A stretch of 64,000 nucleotides of DNA, from the NCBI RefSeq assembly GCF_004123295.1, contig NZ_SDMK01000005.1, positions 1 through 64,000 of the forward strand, given 5' to 3'. The notes below the pieces were generated by a model, which was not told the DNA's origin, did no database searches, and worked only from the letters and a program-made list of their open reading frames with translations. The translations under genes were made by a program, and so were the position numbers. Below are positions 9,707-18,576 of the stretch, one piece after another. The stretch comes from Silvibacterium dinghuense (lineage in GTDB: Bacteria; Acidobacteriota; Terriglobia; Terriglobales; Acidobacteriaceae). The number at the start of each line of letters is the position of its first letter. Position 1 is the first letter of the stretch.

Positions 9707-10118
9707 CCATGGCCCGGACCGGCCATGGCATGGAACGGCTATGGCATGGAACAGCCGCCTTCGGCCTTCGGCTCCCGCTGGTCGCGATCTGGGATGCATG
9801 GAGTGGAAGAGAAAAGGGTGCCCCACCCAAGCTCCGCCTGGGTGGGAAGGCACGGACCCCGCGCCAGCATCCTGCGAACCCGCACCTCGAACAGCGTGAG
9901 TTGCGTGGAGCACCCGGTTCAAACTCTGTCCCCCACTCAAGCAACAGAAGCTTGCGTAGGTCACCGCCGAGCGCCCATCAATTAAACTAAGTCCAGTGGA
10001 CTAAGTTCACCTCTAAAACCCCTGCACCCGTCTCGCGACCATCGGGAGCGGGTGCCGAAGGCGAAAGGCCTGGACGGCCAGTCCTGCACGCAGCAGCCTT
10101 TCTGCTACATTCCCATCC
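9707..10118. other. Intergenic region with tandem CATGG motifs and a promoter-proximal repeat
   Basis: No gene is supported here. 9709-9750 holds several closely spaced CCATGGC/GGCATGGAAC copies. 9986-10006 carries ACTAAGT twice, 14 bases apart, inside a near-palindrome (listed separately). Confidence 0.5.
9986..10006. promoter_or_regulatory. Candidate operator upstream of S9 peptidase
   Basis: ACTAAGT-CCAGTGG-ACTAAGT is a direct repeat with 14-bp period. It also forms a near-palindrome (CTAAGTCCA g TGGACTAAG). It lies about 115 bases before the peptidase ATG, in an AT-rich patch. A binding site for a dimeric regulator is inferred; no regulator gene is adjacent. Confidence 0.4.
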
Positions 10119-12143
10119 ATGAACGTTTGCCGTATGCTCCCGCTCGGCCTGATGGCCGCGGCGCTGCTCTCCGCCTCGCCTTTTCCCGCTCTTGCCCAGA
10201 CTCAGAAACCGGCCGAAGCCGCTCCGGCTCACGATCCGCGTATCCCCGCGCTGCTCCATGATCTTGCCCAGGTTCACAGCATCCGTGAGACCGCGCTCTC
10301 GCCGGATGGCCAGTGGATCGCCTGGAACGACGGCCGCATCGAGCTCGCTCCTCTGACCGACACCCGGCATCCACGCATGGTCACAGCCTGCCAGCCAGGC
10401 GCGCGCGGCGCCGAGTCCGGACTCGCCTGGTCGCCCGACTCGAAGTCTCTCGCTTTCTTTTCCGAGTGCACGCCTGACCATAAGACGGCCATCTTTCTCG
10501 ACGACGCAGCCTCCAGCACTGCACCGCGCCAGCTCACCGCCTTGAACGGCTATGCCAAGGAGCTTGAGTTCACTCCTGACGGAAAATCGCTCTCCTTCCT
10601 TTATGTCGAAGGCGCGACCCGGCCCTCCGGCGCTCTTGCCGCCATGAAGCCTTTCTCCGGTGTCATCGGTGTCGAGGGTCTCGAAGTGCAGCGCGTGGCC
10701 GCAGTTGACGCCGCCACCGGCGCCCTCACCCATCTCACGCCGGAAAATCTCCATGTCTATGAGTTCAGCTGGTCCCACGATGCGAAGCAGCTCACCTACG
10801 TCGCAGCACCTCCGCCGGGCGAGAACAACTGGTGGGTAGCGAAGCTGTTTACGCAGGCTCCGGGTAGCCAGCCCAAGGTCGTCTTCGACCCCAGCACGAC
10901 GACCGGCGCGCTCCACGGTCTGCAGATCGCCGTACCTCGCTTCTCACCCGACGGAACGCAGATCGCTTTTATCGGCGGCCTCATGTCCGACCAGGGCTCG
11001 ACCGGCGGCGATATCTACAGCATCCCGTCCACGGGCGGCGACGCCACCGACCTGACACCGAATCGCGAGGCCAGCCCGGCCTGGTTCCAGTGGATCGACG
11101 ATTCCAGGCTCGGTATTGCCGAAACAAAGAATGCGGCCTCTCACCTCTTCGTCTGGGATCTCCATACCCGGCAGGAATCCTCCGCATACAACCTCACCCT
11201 CCCTGCTTCCGTGGGCGCAGGCGGCCTGTCGATGCAGATCTCCGTCGCCAGCAACAACACCATCGCCTTCATCGAATCTTCCTTCGCGCATCCGCCCGAG
11301 GTCTGGGCCGGCGAGATCAACGACCTTCACCAGATCACCCACCTCAACGACGGCCTCCAGCCCTCGTGGGGTAAATCCGAGGCGGTTTCCTGGACCAACG
11401 AAGGCTTCCACGTCGATGGCTGGCTGCTTTATCCGGCCAACTATGACCCGGCAAAAAAGTACGGCCTCATCGTCTATGTCCATGGCGGGCCTTCGGCGGC
11501 GAACATGCCCCGCTGGCCCGGAGCCGGCTTCGGCGCAGCGCCCTTTTCGGCGCTTGGCTACTTTGTCCTCCTGCCCAACCCGCGCGGCAGCTTCGGCGAG
11601 GGCGAGAAGTTCACCCAGGCCAACCGCAAGGACTTCGGCTACGGCGACCTGCGCGACATCGTTGCCGGCGTCGATGCCATCACCGCCTCCCACCCCATCG
11701 ATCCGCAGCGGGTCGGCATCACCGGCTGGAGTTATGGCGGATTCATGACCATGTTCGCCGTCACCCAGACCGGCCGCTTCCATGCTGCCGTCGCCGGAGC
11801 CGGTCTCTCCAACTGGCAGAGCTACTACGGAGAGAACTCCATCGACCAGTGGATGATCCCCTTCTTCGGCGCCTCGGTCTATGACGACCCGGCGGTCTAC
11901 GCGAAGAGCTCGGCGATCAACTTCATCAAAAACGTAAAAACTCCCACGCTGGTGGTCGTCGGGGACCGCGACGGGGAATGCCCGGCTCCGCAGTCCTTCG
12001 AATTCTGGCACGCCCTCCGCGATCAGCATGTCCCCACCCAGCTGGTCGTTTATCCTGATGAAGGCCACGGTTTCGTCAACCCCGAGCATCGCGTCGACGT
12101 TCTTGAGCGCGCACTCACCTGGTTCGACCAATACCTCCAGTAA
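10119..12143 (+). CDS. Secreted S9-family prolyl oligopeptidase-like peptidase
   Basis: 674 residues. A signal peptide (LLPLGLMAAALLSASPFPALAQ-type, cleavage near residue 27) is followed by a WD40-like beta-propeller of about 370 residues. Repeated blade starts such as LSPDGQWIAW, WSPDSKSLAFF and FSPDGTQIAF are visible. The C-terminal alpha/beta-hydrolase domain has the nucleophile motif GWSYGG, Asp in VVGDRDGECP and His in DEGHGF. Family members are dipeptidyl or oligopeptidases acting on short peptides; location is periplasm or outside. It is probably monocistronic, followed by a GC-rich hairpin. Confidence 0.92.
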   Translation: MNVCRMLPLGLMAAALLSASPFPALAQTQKPAEAAPAHDPRIPALLHDLAQVHSIRETALSPDGQWIAWNDGRIELAPLTDTRHPRMVTACQPGARGAESGLAWSPDSKSLAFFSECTPDHKTAIFLDDAASSTAPRQLTALNGYAKELEFTPDGKSLSFLYVEGATRPSGALAAMKPFSGVIGVEGLEVQRVAAVDAATGALTHLTPENLHVYEFSWSHDAKQLTYVAAPPPGENNWWVAKLFTQAPGSQPKVVFDPSTTTGALHGLQIAVPRFSPDGTQIAFIGGLMSDQGSTGGDIYSIPSTGGDATDLTPNREASPAWFQWIDDSRLGIAETKNAASHLFVWDLHTRQESSAYNLTLPASVGAGGLSMQISVASNNTIAFIESSFAHPPEVWAGEINDLHQITHLNDGLQPSWGKSEAVSWTNEGFHVDGWLLYPANYDPAKKYGLIVYVHGGPSAANMPRWPGAGFGAAPFSALGYFVLLPNPRGSFGEGEKFTQANRKDFGYGDLRDIVAGVDAITASHPIDPQRVGITGWSYGGFMTMFAVTQTGRFHAAVAGAGLSNWQSYYGENSIDQWMIPFFGASVYDDPAVYAKSSAINFIKNVKTPTLVVVGDRDGECPAPQSFEFWHALRDQHVPTQLVVYPDEGHGFVNPEHRVDVLERALTWFDQYLQ

Positions 12144-12147
12144 TCCT

Positions 12148-12182
12148 GCCGCGCCGCTCGTAGCATCCCAGGAGCGGCGCGG
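12148..12182 (+). terminator. GC-rich hairpin after S9 peptidase
   Basis: 11-bp perfect stem CCGCGCCGCTC / GAGCGGCGCGG begins within eight bases of the stop codon. Only a weak T run (TTCCCTTG) follows, so termination is likely but not certain. Confidence 0.6.
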
Positions 12183-12239
12183 TTCCCTTGTCGATCCTGT
12201 TACCCAAAATCAACTAATACCCAGCTACGGCTGAACTCT

Positions 12240-12473
12240 GTGCTGAAAGGCTCCCCCGTGCTCGACGCACCTTTCCACAAGCTCGACCTGATCCGCCGCT
12301 CCCTGTCTCTTCACGAACCGACTATTTACCAGGCTTTCCTCGATATCGAAGACGAGTTTTACGCCATGCAGCGCCGTCTGCTCAAGCTGCAGGAGGAGAT
12401 CCACCATCTGCGCAGCACGATCGCGGGAAATCTTCCTCAGGCACCGGAAAGCGGTCCCATGTCACAGACTTGA
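12240..12473 (+). CDS. Small coiled-coil protein of unknown function
   Basis: 77 residues starting at GTG (12240). An in-frame GTG further in, before CTCGACGCACC, would give a slightly shorter product starting at LDAPFHKL. The central region (IYQAFLDIEDEFYAMQRRLLKLQEEIHHL, given here only as a composition cue) is a predicted amphipathic heptad helix. The tail is Pro/Ser-rich. There is no recognisable family; SlyX-like length but no SlyX motif. The reading frame has normal codon use, which supports it being real. Confidence 0.5.
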   Translation: MLKGSPVLDAPFHKLDLIRRSLSLHEPTIYQAFLDIEDEFYAMQRRLLKLQEEIHHLRSTIAGNLPQAPESGPMSQT

Positions 12474-12635
12474 CCCATTCCCGCTCCGGCCCGCTGATGC
12501 CGCTGCATTACGCCTCCAGATTCCATCCATTTGCTTTGGTACACTTCTGTGGAACCCTCAGTCTAATAAGGACGGTTCGACACTTTCGGCTGGTATAGAC
12601 CGTCCGCGCCGCCAGCGCCCGGACGGGGAGGTTGC

Positions 12636-15029
12636 ATGCAGCGGTTTCTCGCCTTTTTAGCACTGTTCATCTTTGCTCTTCCCGTAGGACTTTCGATCTC
12701 AGGTTGCCAGACTCAGACCGGCGACTATTGCAACGGCCTCGGCTATGGTCCAAAGACCACGGCTGTCTATGCAATCGACCTTGAGCCGAAGACCACCGGC
12801 ATCTCTCTCTCCTGGGGCCAGACCGGCCAGATCACCTCGCCGACCGCGACCACCTGCAAAGGCGCCAGCGCCTCCGTCTCCAGCTATACCTACGGCAGCA
12901 GCAATCTTGACCTGGCGGACATCTCCCCGACCGGCGCCATCTGCGGCGGCACCTGGAATCGCCACAGCGCCGGCGGCATCGCCGACTACACCATCTGCAC
13001 CCCGCCCTCCGGCTACACCAGCGAGACCTGCTCTTCCTCCACCTGCGGCGTCGTAGAGATCACGGCCACTGCGGCGGGCGTCACCAGTAATACCGTCCCG
13101 GTTTACATTCACCCGCCCATTTCATCGATCAGTATCAATGAGTCAGACTCCAGCTCGTCCGGCTCTACCCTGCCGACCTCCTGCGTCTCTCAGAACAACG
13201 CCGGGCCCACATTTACGGCGACGGGCAGCGATCCCAACGTCTTTGTCTATGGTCCGAATGGCACGGTGATTCCGTCCGCCGACATCGGCACCATCACCTA
13301 TACGCCGGTCACCAGCTCGGTCGTCACCATCAATAACCTGAGCTCCACCGGAACCGGCACCAACGGCGCGACCACCGCCGAGCTCCCCGGCTCGACCGTC
13401 GTCAACGCCTCGGTGGCCAGCGTTTCGGCCGCGGCCGGCTACTTCTTCACCTGCGCGCCGACCAGCATCGACCTCTCGCTCAGCTCCACGACCATCAATC
13501 CGAGCACACCGCTGACCATCTCGGCGGCCATCGCGGATGCCAATGGCACCTCGCTTACCGGTCTGACGCTCGATTACACCTCGACCCGGCCGGAAGAGCT
13601 CGCCGTCAGCTCCGCAGGCGTCGTTACGGCAACCTATGCCTCGGAGGCCGCCGTCAACGCGATCTGCCAGCCGACCACCTGCAATCCCTCGCCTATCGAC
13701 CAGATCGGCTATCTCGGCAACGGCATGCCTGTGGTCTCGAATACCCTGGACCTCACCTCGACCGGCCAGTCCAGCACCCTGCTCTGGATGGCCTCCACCG
13801 AGTCTCAATACTTCTCCGAGGTCGACCTCACCAACGGCACTCCCTCTTCGCCGGTCAAGCTGCCCTATATTCCGAACTCGATGAAGACCGATGCCTCGGG
13901 CACCAACCTCTTCTTCGGCAGCTATCGCGAGCTGATGGAGTACTCGGCCTCGACCAACTCACTGAGCCAGGAAAATACCAACGTTCCGGGTGTGGTGCTG
14001 GCTGTCTCTCCCGACTCGACCACGGTGGTCATCAACGACCAGCTCCGCGACGTGATCTACCTGTACACGGTCTCGAGCGAGTCCTACACGAGCATCGCCG
14101 GTGTAGCCACCAGCGCTCAGTTCTCACCCGACGGCAAGAATGTCTACATCGTCGGCTGCGTGCCCAGCGGCAGCACCACCGCCGGCCAGGGCTGCAGCGC
14201 GTCCAACAGCGGCGGCTCCGGCGCGCTCTTCGTCCACAACGCCAACAGCGGCTGGAGCACCTACAGCGGAACCTTCACGCTGAGCAGCGCCGCACAGGCC
14301 TGCACGCTGAATAACAACAGCTCGCTGGTGACCGGCAACTACGATCCCTTCTGCGGAACAGGCGTGGCCGTGACCATCCCGGCGGTCGGCCCCTTCATCT
14401 CCGGCGGCAGCGCCACCACCGCGCATAGCTTCTGCCCCAATACCAACGCAAGCCCGGTCTATTACCCGGCGGCTTCGATCGGCACTGCGGCCAACGCGGT
14501 GACCGATAAGGTCGGCGCCAGCAACGATGGCGCGCACATCTATGGCGCCAGCGCTTCGGACAATACCTTCTCCGACATCGGCGTCACCGTGCCGACCGGC
14601 GCATGCCCCTCCTACTCGGGCGATGCGTTGAGCTTCACCACAACGCTCAACCAGACGACGATGTCGCAGATCTCTCCGACCGAGATCACCGATATCGAGT
14701 CCTCGCCTTACTCCACCTCGGCCTTCGTCACGTATACCGCCAGCTCGGCCTCAGGCCTGCTGCCCTACTACGTGCCGTCCACCACCTCGGGCGCAGCCGG
14801 AACCCTCAGCTACCTCCAGCTCTCCGGCTCGGCTGAGGCGCCGGTCGCCGGTATCTACTCGCCTGACGCGTCGCTCTTCTTTGTCAGCACCACCGGCGAT
14901 AACCTGGTCCACTTCGTCAACACCTCGACCTTCACCGACACCAAGACCATCAACCCTGGCCTGGTCAATCCTTCCGGGACCGCGGTTCCGGTGCAGATGA
15001 TGGTCGTCAAGCCGCGCTCTACCACCTAG
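12636..15029 (+). CDS. Large secreted lipoprotein with Ig-like repeats and beta-propeller
   Basis: 797 residues. The N-terminus is a lipoprotein signal peptide with ISGC at residues 21-24. The first ~350 residues are Ser/Thr/Gly-rich with bacterial Ig-like character (for example SSTTINPSTPLTISAAIADANG followed by GVVTATY). The second half has propeller-like blades: FSPDGKNVYIVG, YSPDASLFFVSTTGDN and similar. Such proteins are common and poorly described in Acidobacteriota; a surface or adhesion role is only inferred. GGGGAGG precedes the ATG. The gene ends at a very strong terminator. Confidence 0.8.
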   Translation: MQRFLAFLALFIFALPVGLSISGCQTQTGDYCNGLGYGPKTTAVYAIDLEPKTTGISLSWGQTGQITSPTATTCKGASASVSSYTYGSSNLDLADISPTGAICGGTWNRHSAGGIADYTICTPPSGYTSETCSSSTCGVVEITATAAGVTSNTVPVYIHPPISSISINESDSSSSGSTLPTSCVSQNNAGPTFTATGSDPNVFVYGPNGTVIPSADIGTITYTPVTSSVVTINNLSSTGTGTNGATTAELPGSTVVNASVASVSAAAGYFFTCAPTSIDLSLSSTTINPSTPLTISAAIADANGTSLTGLTLDYTSTRPEELAVSSAGVVTATYASEAAVNAICQPTTCNPSPIDQIGYLGNGMPVVSNTLDLTSTGQSSTLLWMASTESQYFSEVDLTNGTPSSPVKLPYIPNSMKTDASGTNLFFGSYRELMEYSASTNSLSQENTNVPGVVLAVSPDSTTVVINDQLRDVIYLYTVSSESYTSIAGVATSAQFSPDGKNVYIVGCVPSGSTTAGQGCSASNSGGSGALFVHNANSGWSTYSGTFTLSSAAQACTLNNNSSLVTGNYDPFCGTGVAVTIPAVGPFISGGSATTAHSFCPNTNASPVYYPAASIGTAANAVTDKVGASNDGAHIYGASASDNTFSDIGVTVPTGACPSYSGDALSFTTTLNQTTMSQISPTEITDIESSPYSTSAFVTYTASSASGLLPYYVPSTTSGAAGTLSYLQLSGSAEAPVAGIYSPDASLFFVSTTGDNLVHFVNTSTFTDTKTINPGLVNPSGTAVPVQMMVVKPRSTT

Positions 15030-15043
15030 TCCGTGGCTCACCG

Positions 15044-15091
15044 CTCCAACTGAAAAAGCCTGCCTTCACCGGCAGGCTTTTTCAGTTGGAG
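15044..15091. terminator. Bidirectional terminator
   Basis: Perfect 21-bp inverted repeat around a 6-base loop (TTCACC), with A5 and T5 tracts inside the arms. It lies between the convergent lipoprotein and beta-lactamase genes and can serve both. Confidence 0.9.
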
Positions 15092-15103
15092 CGGCCGAAC
15101 TGG

Positions 15104-16018
15104 TCAGGCCCCAGGCTGTACCAAACCTGCGGCGGCCTGTGCCACGGCAGCAATCGCTGCCTCCTGGTCGGGAAACTTCACCTGCGCCTCTGTCAGATAA
15201 ACGCATAGAAATACCGGGCTCCGTCCCTCGGGCCAGAGAACAGCGATGTCGTTCGCGGTCGCATGATCTCCAGTGCCGGTCTTGTCGCCTATCCGCCAAC
15301 TCCCGGCGCGGCCCGAAGCAGCAAGGCCTGCACGGATGCGCGCTTTCCCTGTCGTATTTGCTTCCATCCACGCAACCAGCTGCGCCCGCGAAGCCGCCGA
15401 CAGCACATTCCCCGTCACCACTTTGCGTAAATCGGAGACCATCTCTCCCGGAGCCGTCGTATCCCTCGGATCACCCGGCACCGCCTCGTTCAGCGAAGTC
15501 TCTGTCCGGTCCAGGCGTGTCACCTCATCGCCCAGGCTCCGCGCGAATGCCGTCACGCCGGCAGGCCCGCCGATCGATGCCAGGATCAGATTGGCGGCCG
15601 TGTTATCGCTGAGGGTCATGGCCGCCCGGCAGATATCGCTCACCGTCATGCCCGTATCCACGTGCCGGCTGCTCTCCGGCGAATAGGAGACGACATCCGC
15701 CTTCCCATACCGGATGAGCCGGTCCAGATGCTCCTCGCCACGATCTGCGCGTGACAACAGCGCCGAAACCGCGAGCACCTTGAACGTGCTGCACATGGGA
15801 AAGCGCTCGTCCTGCTTCCATCCGGCTCTGATACCGTTTGCCGGATCGAGAAAGCCCACACCGAGCCGGCCGCCTGTCCCTGCTTCGATGACCTTTAACC
15901 GCTGTTCGAATGCCGCAACGGCATCCGGCTTCTGCGCCCACAACCGACCGCTTCGCGCGATCAGCGCTTCTCCCGTCAGCAGCAGAGAAGCCCGCACCAC
16001 ATCCCGCCTCGAGATCAC
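15104..16018 (-). CDS. Class A beta-lactamase, Tat-type signal
   Basis: 304 residues. The N-terminus SRRDVVRASLLL with A-Q near residue 29 looks like a twin-arginine signal, so export is probably folded. Serine-lactamase motifs are complete: S-T-F-K (nucleophile Ser near residue 77), S-D-N on the 130 loop, ETSLNEA (E166/N170 equivalents) and K-T-G. Cys precedes the nucleophile (MCSTFK) as in some class A carbapenemases, but the partner Cys after KTG is absent (KTGTGD). It hydrolyses beta-lactams in the periplasm. No regulator lies next to it. Activity spectrum cannot be read from sequence. Confidence 0.93.
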   Translation of the reverse strand: MISRRDVVRASLLLTGEALIARSGRLWAQKPDAVAAFEQRLKVIEAGTGGRLGVGFLDPANGIRAGWKQDERFPMCSTFKVLAVSALLSRADRGEEHLDRLIRYGKADVVSYSPESSRHVDTGMTVSDICRAAMTLSDNTAANLILASIGGPAGVTAFARSLGDEVTRLDRTETSLNEAVPGDPRDTTAPGEMVSDLRKVVTGNVLSAASRAQLVAWMEANTTGKARIRAGLAASGRAGSWRIGDKTGTGDHATANDIAVLWPEGRSPVFLCVYLTEAQVKFPDQEAAIAAVAQAAAGLVQPGA

Positions 16019-16041
16019 TTCCTATCCTCCATTCCCCTAGG

Positions 16042-16254
16042 GTGTATCGACCTATAGCGATAGTAAGAGGCTGTCATTTCGACCGGAGCAGGACCGTTTT
16101 GTGGTCCTGCGGAGTGGAGAAACCTGCGGTTCTCCCTGTACCGGCAAACCGCAGGTCCCTCCACTGCGCTTCTCCACCCCAGTGCGCTCCGGTCGGGATG
16201 ACAACGATAAGGGTTAGTTCTTATTTTCAGACCATCTATGAGGTCGATACACCC
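16042..16254 (+). repeat. Dispersed palindromic repeat, copy 3
   Basis: Same family as the copies at 5239 and 7532, same orientation. Outer arms GTGTATCGACCTATAG and CTATGAGGTCGATACAC are well matched here. The interior includes a short extra CTTCTCCACCCCAGTG insertion. It fills the gap between the beta-lactamase start and the GGDEF-EAL stop. Confidence 0.85.
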
Positions 16255-16261
16255 GGGTGCC

Positions 16262-18307
16262 TTACTCTTCATCCGCCCATGCCAGGTGCGCGGTGACCTG
16301 CTCTGCGGTGAGAACGCCTCCCCACAAAAAGCCTTGTCCGATGCTGCATCCTGCGCGATACAGCATCGCCCGCTGGCGGCCGGTTTCAATCCCCTCCGCC
16401 TGCACCTCGAGCGACAGGTGCGGCCCCATCTGCAAAATGGCCTGCACGATCTTCAGAATCCCCGGCTCCTCCGCCATGCGCGCAATGAAACTCCGGTCGA
16501 TTTTCAGGCAGTCCACGGGATACTCGCTCAAGTGCTTGAACGAGGAATATCCCGTCCCGAAATCGTCCAGCGCGATCCGCACGCCGGCCTTCTTCAACAT
16601 GCGCAGCGCGCGCACCGCATAACCTGAGCCACGCTCCGCCAACACCTGCTCGGTGATTTCGATCTCGATCAGCGAAGGCTCTATCTGGAACTCATCCAGA
16701 CGCGCGAGAAGGCTTTCGGCGAAATCATCATAGAGAAATTCCATCGGAGAAACATTGATGGAGACCGGCATCACCTGCAGCCGCTGCTGCTTCCATTCCT
16801 GTATATCCCGCAAAACCTTTCCCAGCATCGACTGACCGATCCCGGTCGCCAGCTGGTAATCGCGGAAAGCTTCGGCGACCGTAGACGCCGGCTGGAACGA
16901 CTCGTCGCCACGACGCCAGCGGAGCAGCGCTTCAAAGCCGACCGTAACGCCATCCTTAAGCCGCACCTTCGGCTGATAGTGCGGCTCCACGAAGTCTTCG
17001 CGCACAATCTCACGCGCCACGGCGCGCTCCGTCGCGGCCTGCTCCATGGCCTGCTGCATGCTGCGGCTGTACATGAGCACGCCGCCACGCCTGCTGGTCT
17101 TCAGGTCATTCAGAGCCATATCCGCACAGCGCATCAAAAGCTGCGCGTCGCCCCCATCGGCAGGAAACATGGCGCAGCCTGCGCTCACACCCCAGTGGAT
17201 AGGACGCCCCCTGTATGTGACCGGACGACTCATCCGGCTCAGCAGATCTTCCGCCTTGCTCTGCACCGCTTCCGCGTCCGCAACATTGCCCAGCACTACG
17301 GCAAATTCATCTCCTCCCAGGCGAACCGCAATGTCGCCACCGGTGAGCGCAGAGGCCAGCCTTCGAGAGAGCTCGCGCAGCAGATGATCTCCGGCGATAT
17401 GCCCCATCGTGTCGTTGACATGCTTGAAGTAATCGAGATCGAACAGCATCAGCCCAAAGACCTGCCCGCTCTGCCGCGACTTATCGATCATGCGGTTCAA
17501 CCGCGCGCGGAAGATACGCCGGTTGGGCAGACCGGTCAGGGCATCCACCTCGCTCGCCATCCGCAGGCGCTTCTCTGCTTCCCGTTCGAGCGTCACTTCA
17601 CGGGAAACGCAAAGGATTCCTGTGATCTCGTTGTCTTCGCCACGCATCGGAGTCAGAACGTTGTCCCACTCCCTGGGCTTCTCCCCGGAAATCACGCTGC
17701 GGCCGGTGAATCGCGCGCTGCGACCGCGCCTTGCGGAGGCCAACGCTCTGCTACCGCGCTTGCGGACCTCTGCAGGCAACAGTTCCAGCCATTTCATGCC
17801 GAAGCCACTCTCGCCCTCTGCCACACCCAGTGCGAGGCATCCGGAACGATTCATGTGGCGCAGTGTGCCGTCGCGATTGATGATCTTGATGCAGTCGATG
17901 CTGGCATCCAGCATCTCCGTCTGTACCTCCAGCTGGCGCGCCTGAGCCTCTCCCCGCAATCTTTTTTCATGGATATCGACGCAGGAGCCGCACCAGACGG
18001 TGCCCTCTTCCGAATCCCCCGGCTGAATATGAAATAAGAACCAGCGATATTCCCCGGAAACAGATCGAAGACGGCACTCCACATCAAAAGTGAGTCCGCT
18101 CTCCTGGGCCTGCTTCCAAAGCTGCGATGCGCGCGCGCGATCTTCCGCATGCACCCATGCCAGCCATCCGGCGCGTCCAGTCTCGGTTGCTTCCGAACCT
18201 GTATACATCCGCCAGGAACGATTGAAGCAAACTTCTTCTTGACCAGTTCGTATCAGCCACATCATTTGCGGCAACCAGTCCAGGTTTCCGCAAAGCGTTT
18301 CCCCCAT
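16262..18307 (-). CDS. PAS-PAS-GGDEF-EAL cyclic-di-GMP signalling protein
   Basis: 681 residues with no membrane segment. Two PAS-like sensor regions come first (about 1-115 with FNRSWRMYTG and the PAC-like tail; about 120-250 with IKIINRDGTLRHMN). The GGDEF domain follows (LTGLPNRR, LGGDEFAVVLGN) with an intact catalytic signature. The EAL domain has FEALLRW, the DDFGTGYSS metal-site segment and DCLKIDRSF, all consistent with active phosphodiesterase. The protein can make or degrade c-di-GMP, with balance set by the PAS ligands. GGGGGCT precedes the ATG. No dedicated partner lies beside it. Confidence 0.92.
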   Translation of the reverse strand: MGETLCGNLDWLPQMMWLIRTGQEEVCFNRSWRMYTGSEATETGRAGWLAWVHAEDRARASQLWKQAQESGLTFDVECRLRSVSGEYRWFLFHIQPGDSEEGTVWCGSCVDIHEKRLRGEAQARQLEVQTEMLDASIDCIKIINRDGTLRHMNRSGCLALGVAEGESGFGMKWLELLPAEVRKRGSRALASARRGRSARFTGRSVISGEKPREWDNVLTPMRGEDNEITGILCVSREVTLEREAEKRLRMASEVDALTGLPNRRIFRARLNRMIDKSRQSGQVFGLMLFDLDYFKHVNDTMGHIAGDHLLRELSRRLASALTGGDIAVRLGGDEFAVVLGNVADAEAVQSKAEDLLSRMSRPVTYRGRPIHWGVSAGCAMFPADGGDAQLLMRCADMALNDLKTSRRGGVLMYSRSMQQAMEQAATERAVAREIVREDFVEPHYQPKVRLKDGVTVGFEALLRWRRGDESFQPASTVAEAFRDYQLATGIGQSMLGKVLRDIQEWKQQRLQVMPVSINVSPMEFLYDDFAESLLARLDEFQIEPSLIEIEITEQVLAERGSGYAVRALRMLKKAGVRIALDDFGTGYSSFKHLSEYPVDCLKIDRSFIARMAEEPGILKIVQAILQMGPHLSLEVQAEGIETGRQRAMLYRAGCSIGQGFLWGGVLTAEQVTAHLAWADEE

Positions 18308-18576
18308 AGCCCCCAGTTCCCGAATACCTCTTCATCCTTTCCTCGGCCGCCGCTTACGCTGGAGTTGCCTGAGAATCGGGCCCCCTCGCATCACGCGAGC
18401 ATGGCTCGCCGTCAGGACATTCCCTGTATCCCGCCGGCGCATGCCGCAATTGACACGAGTGATGCGTTGGATGCGCGCAATCCCGCAGCGCTGCCCGGCG
18501 GTCAAATTTTGGTCGTGAACATGTTCAGAGCCATGGGCTCTTCTAACCAATACTTCATCAGCAGACAAACTTTGAT

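Noticed and set aside
18308-18576. Cyclic-di-GMP riboswitch upstream of the GGDEF-EAL gene
   Set aside because: No GEMM-type core or tetraloop-receptor pattern could be found on the minus strand.
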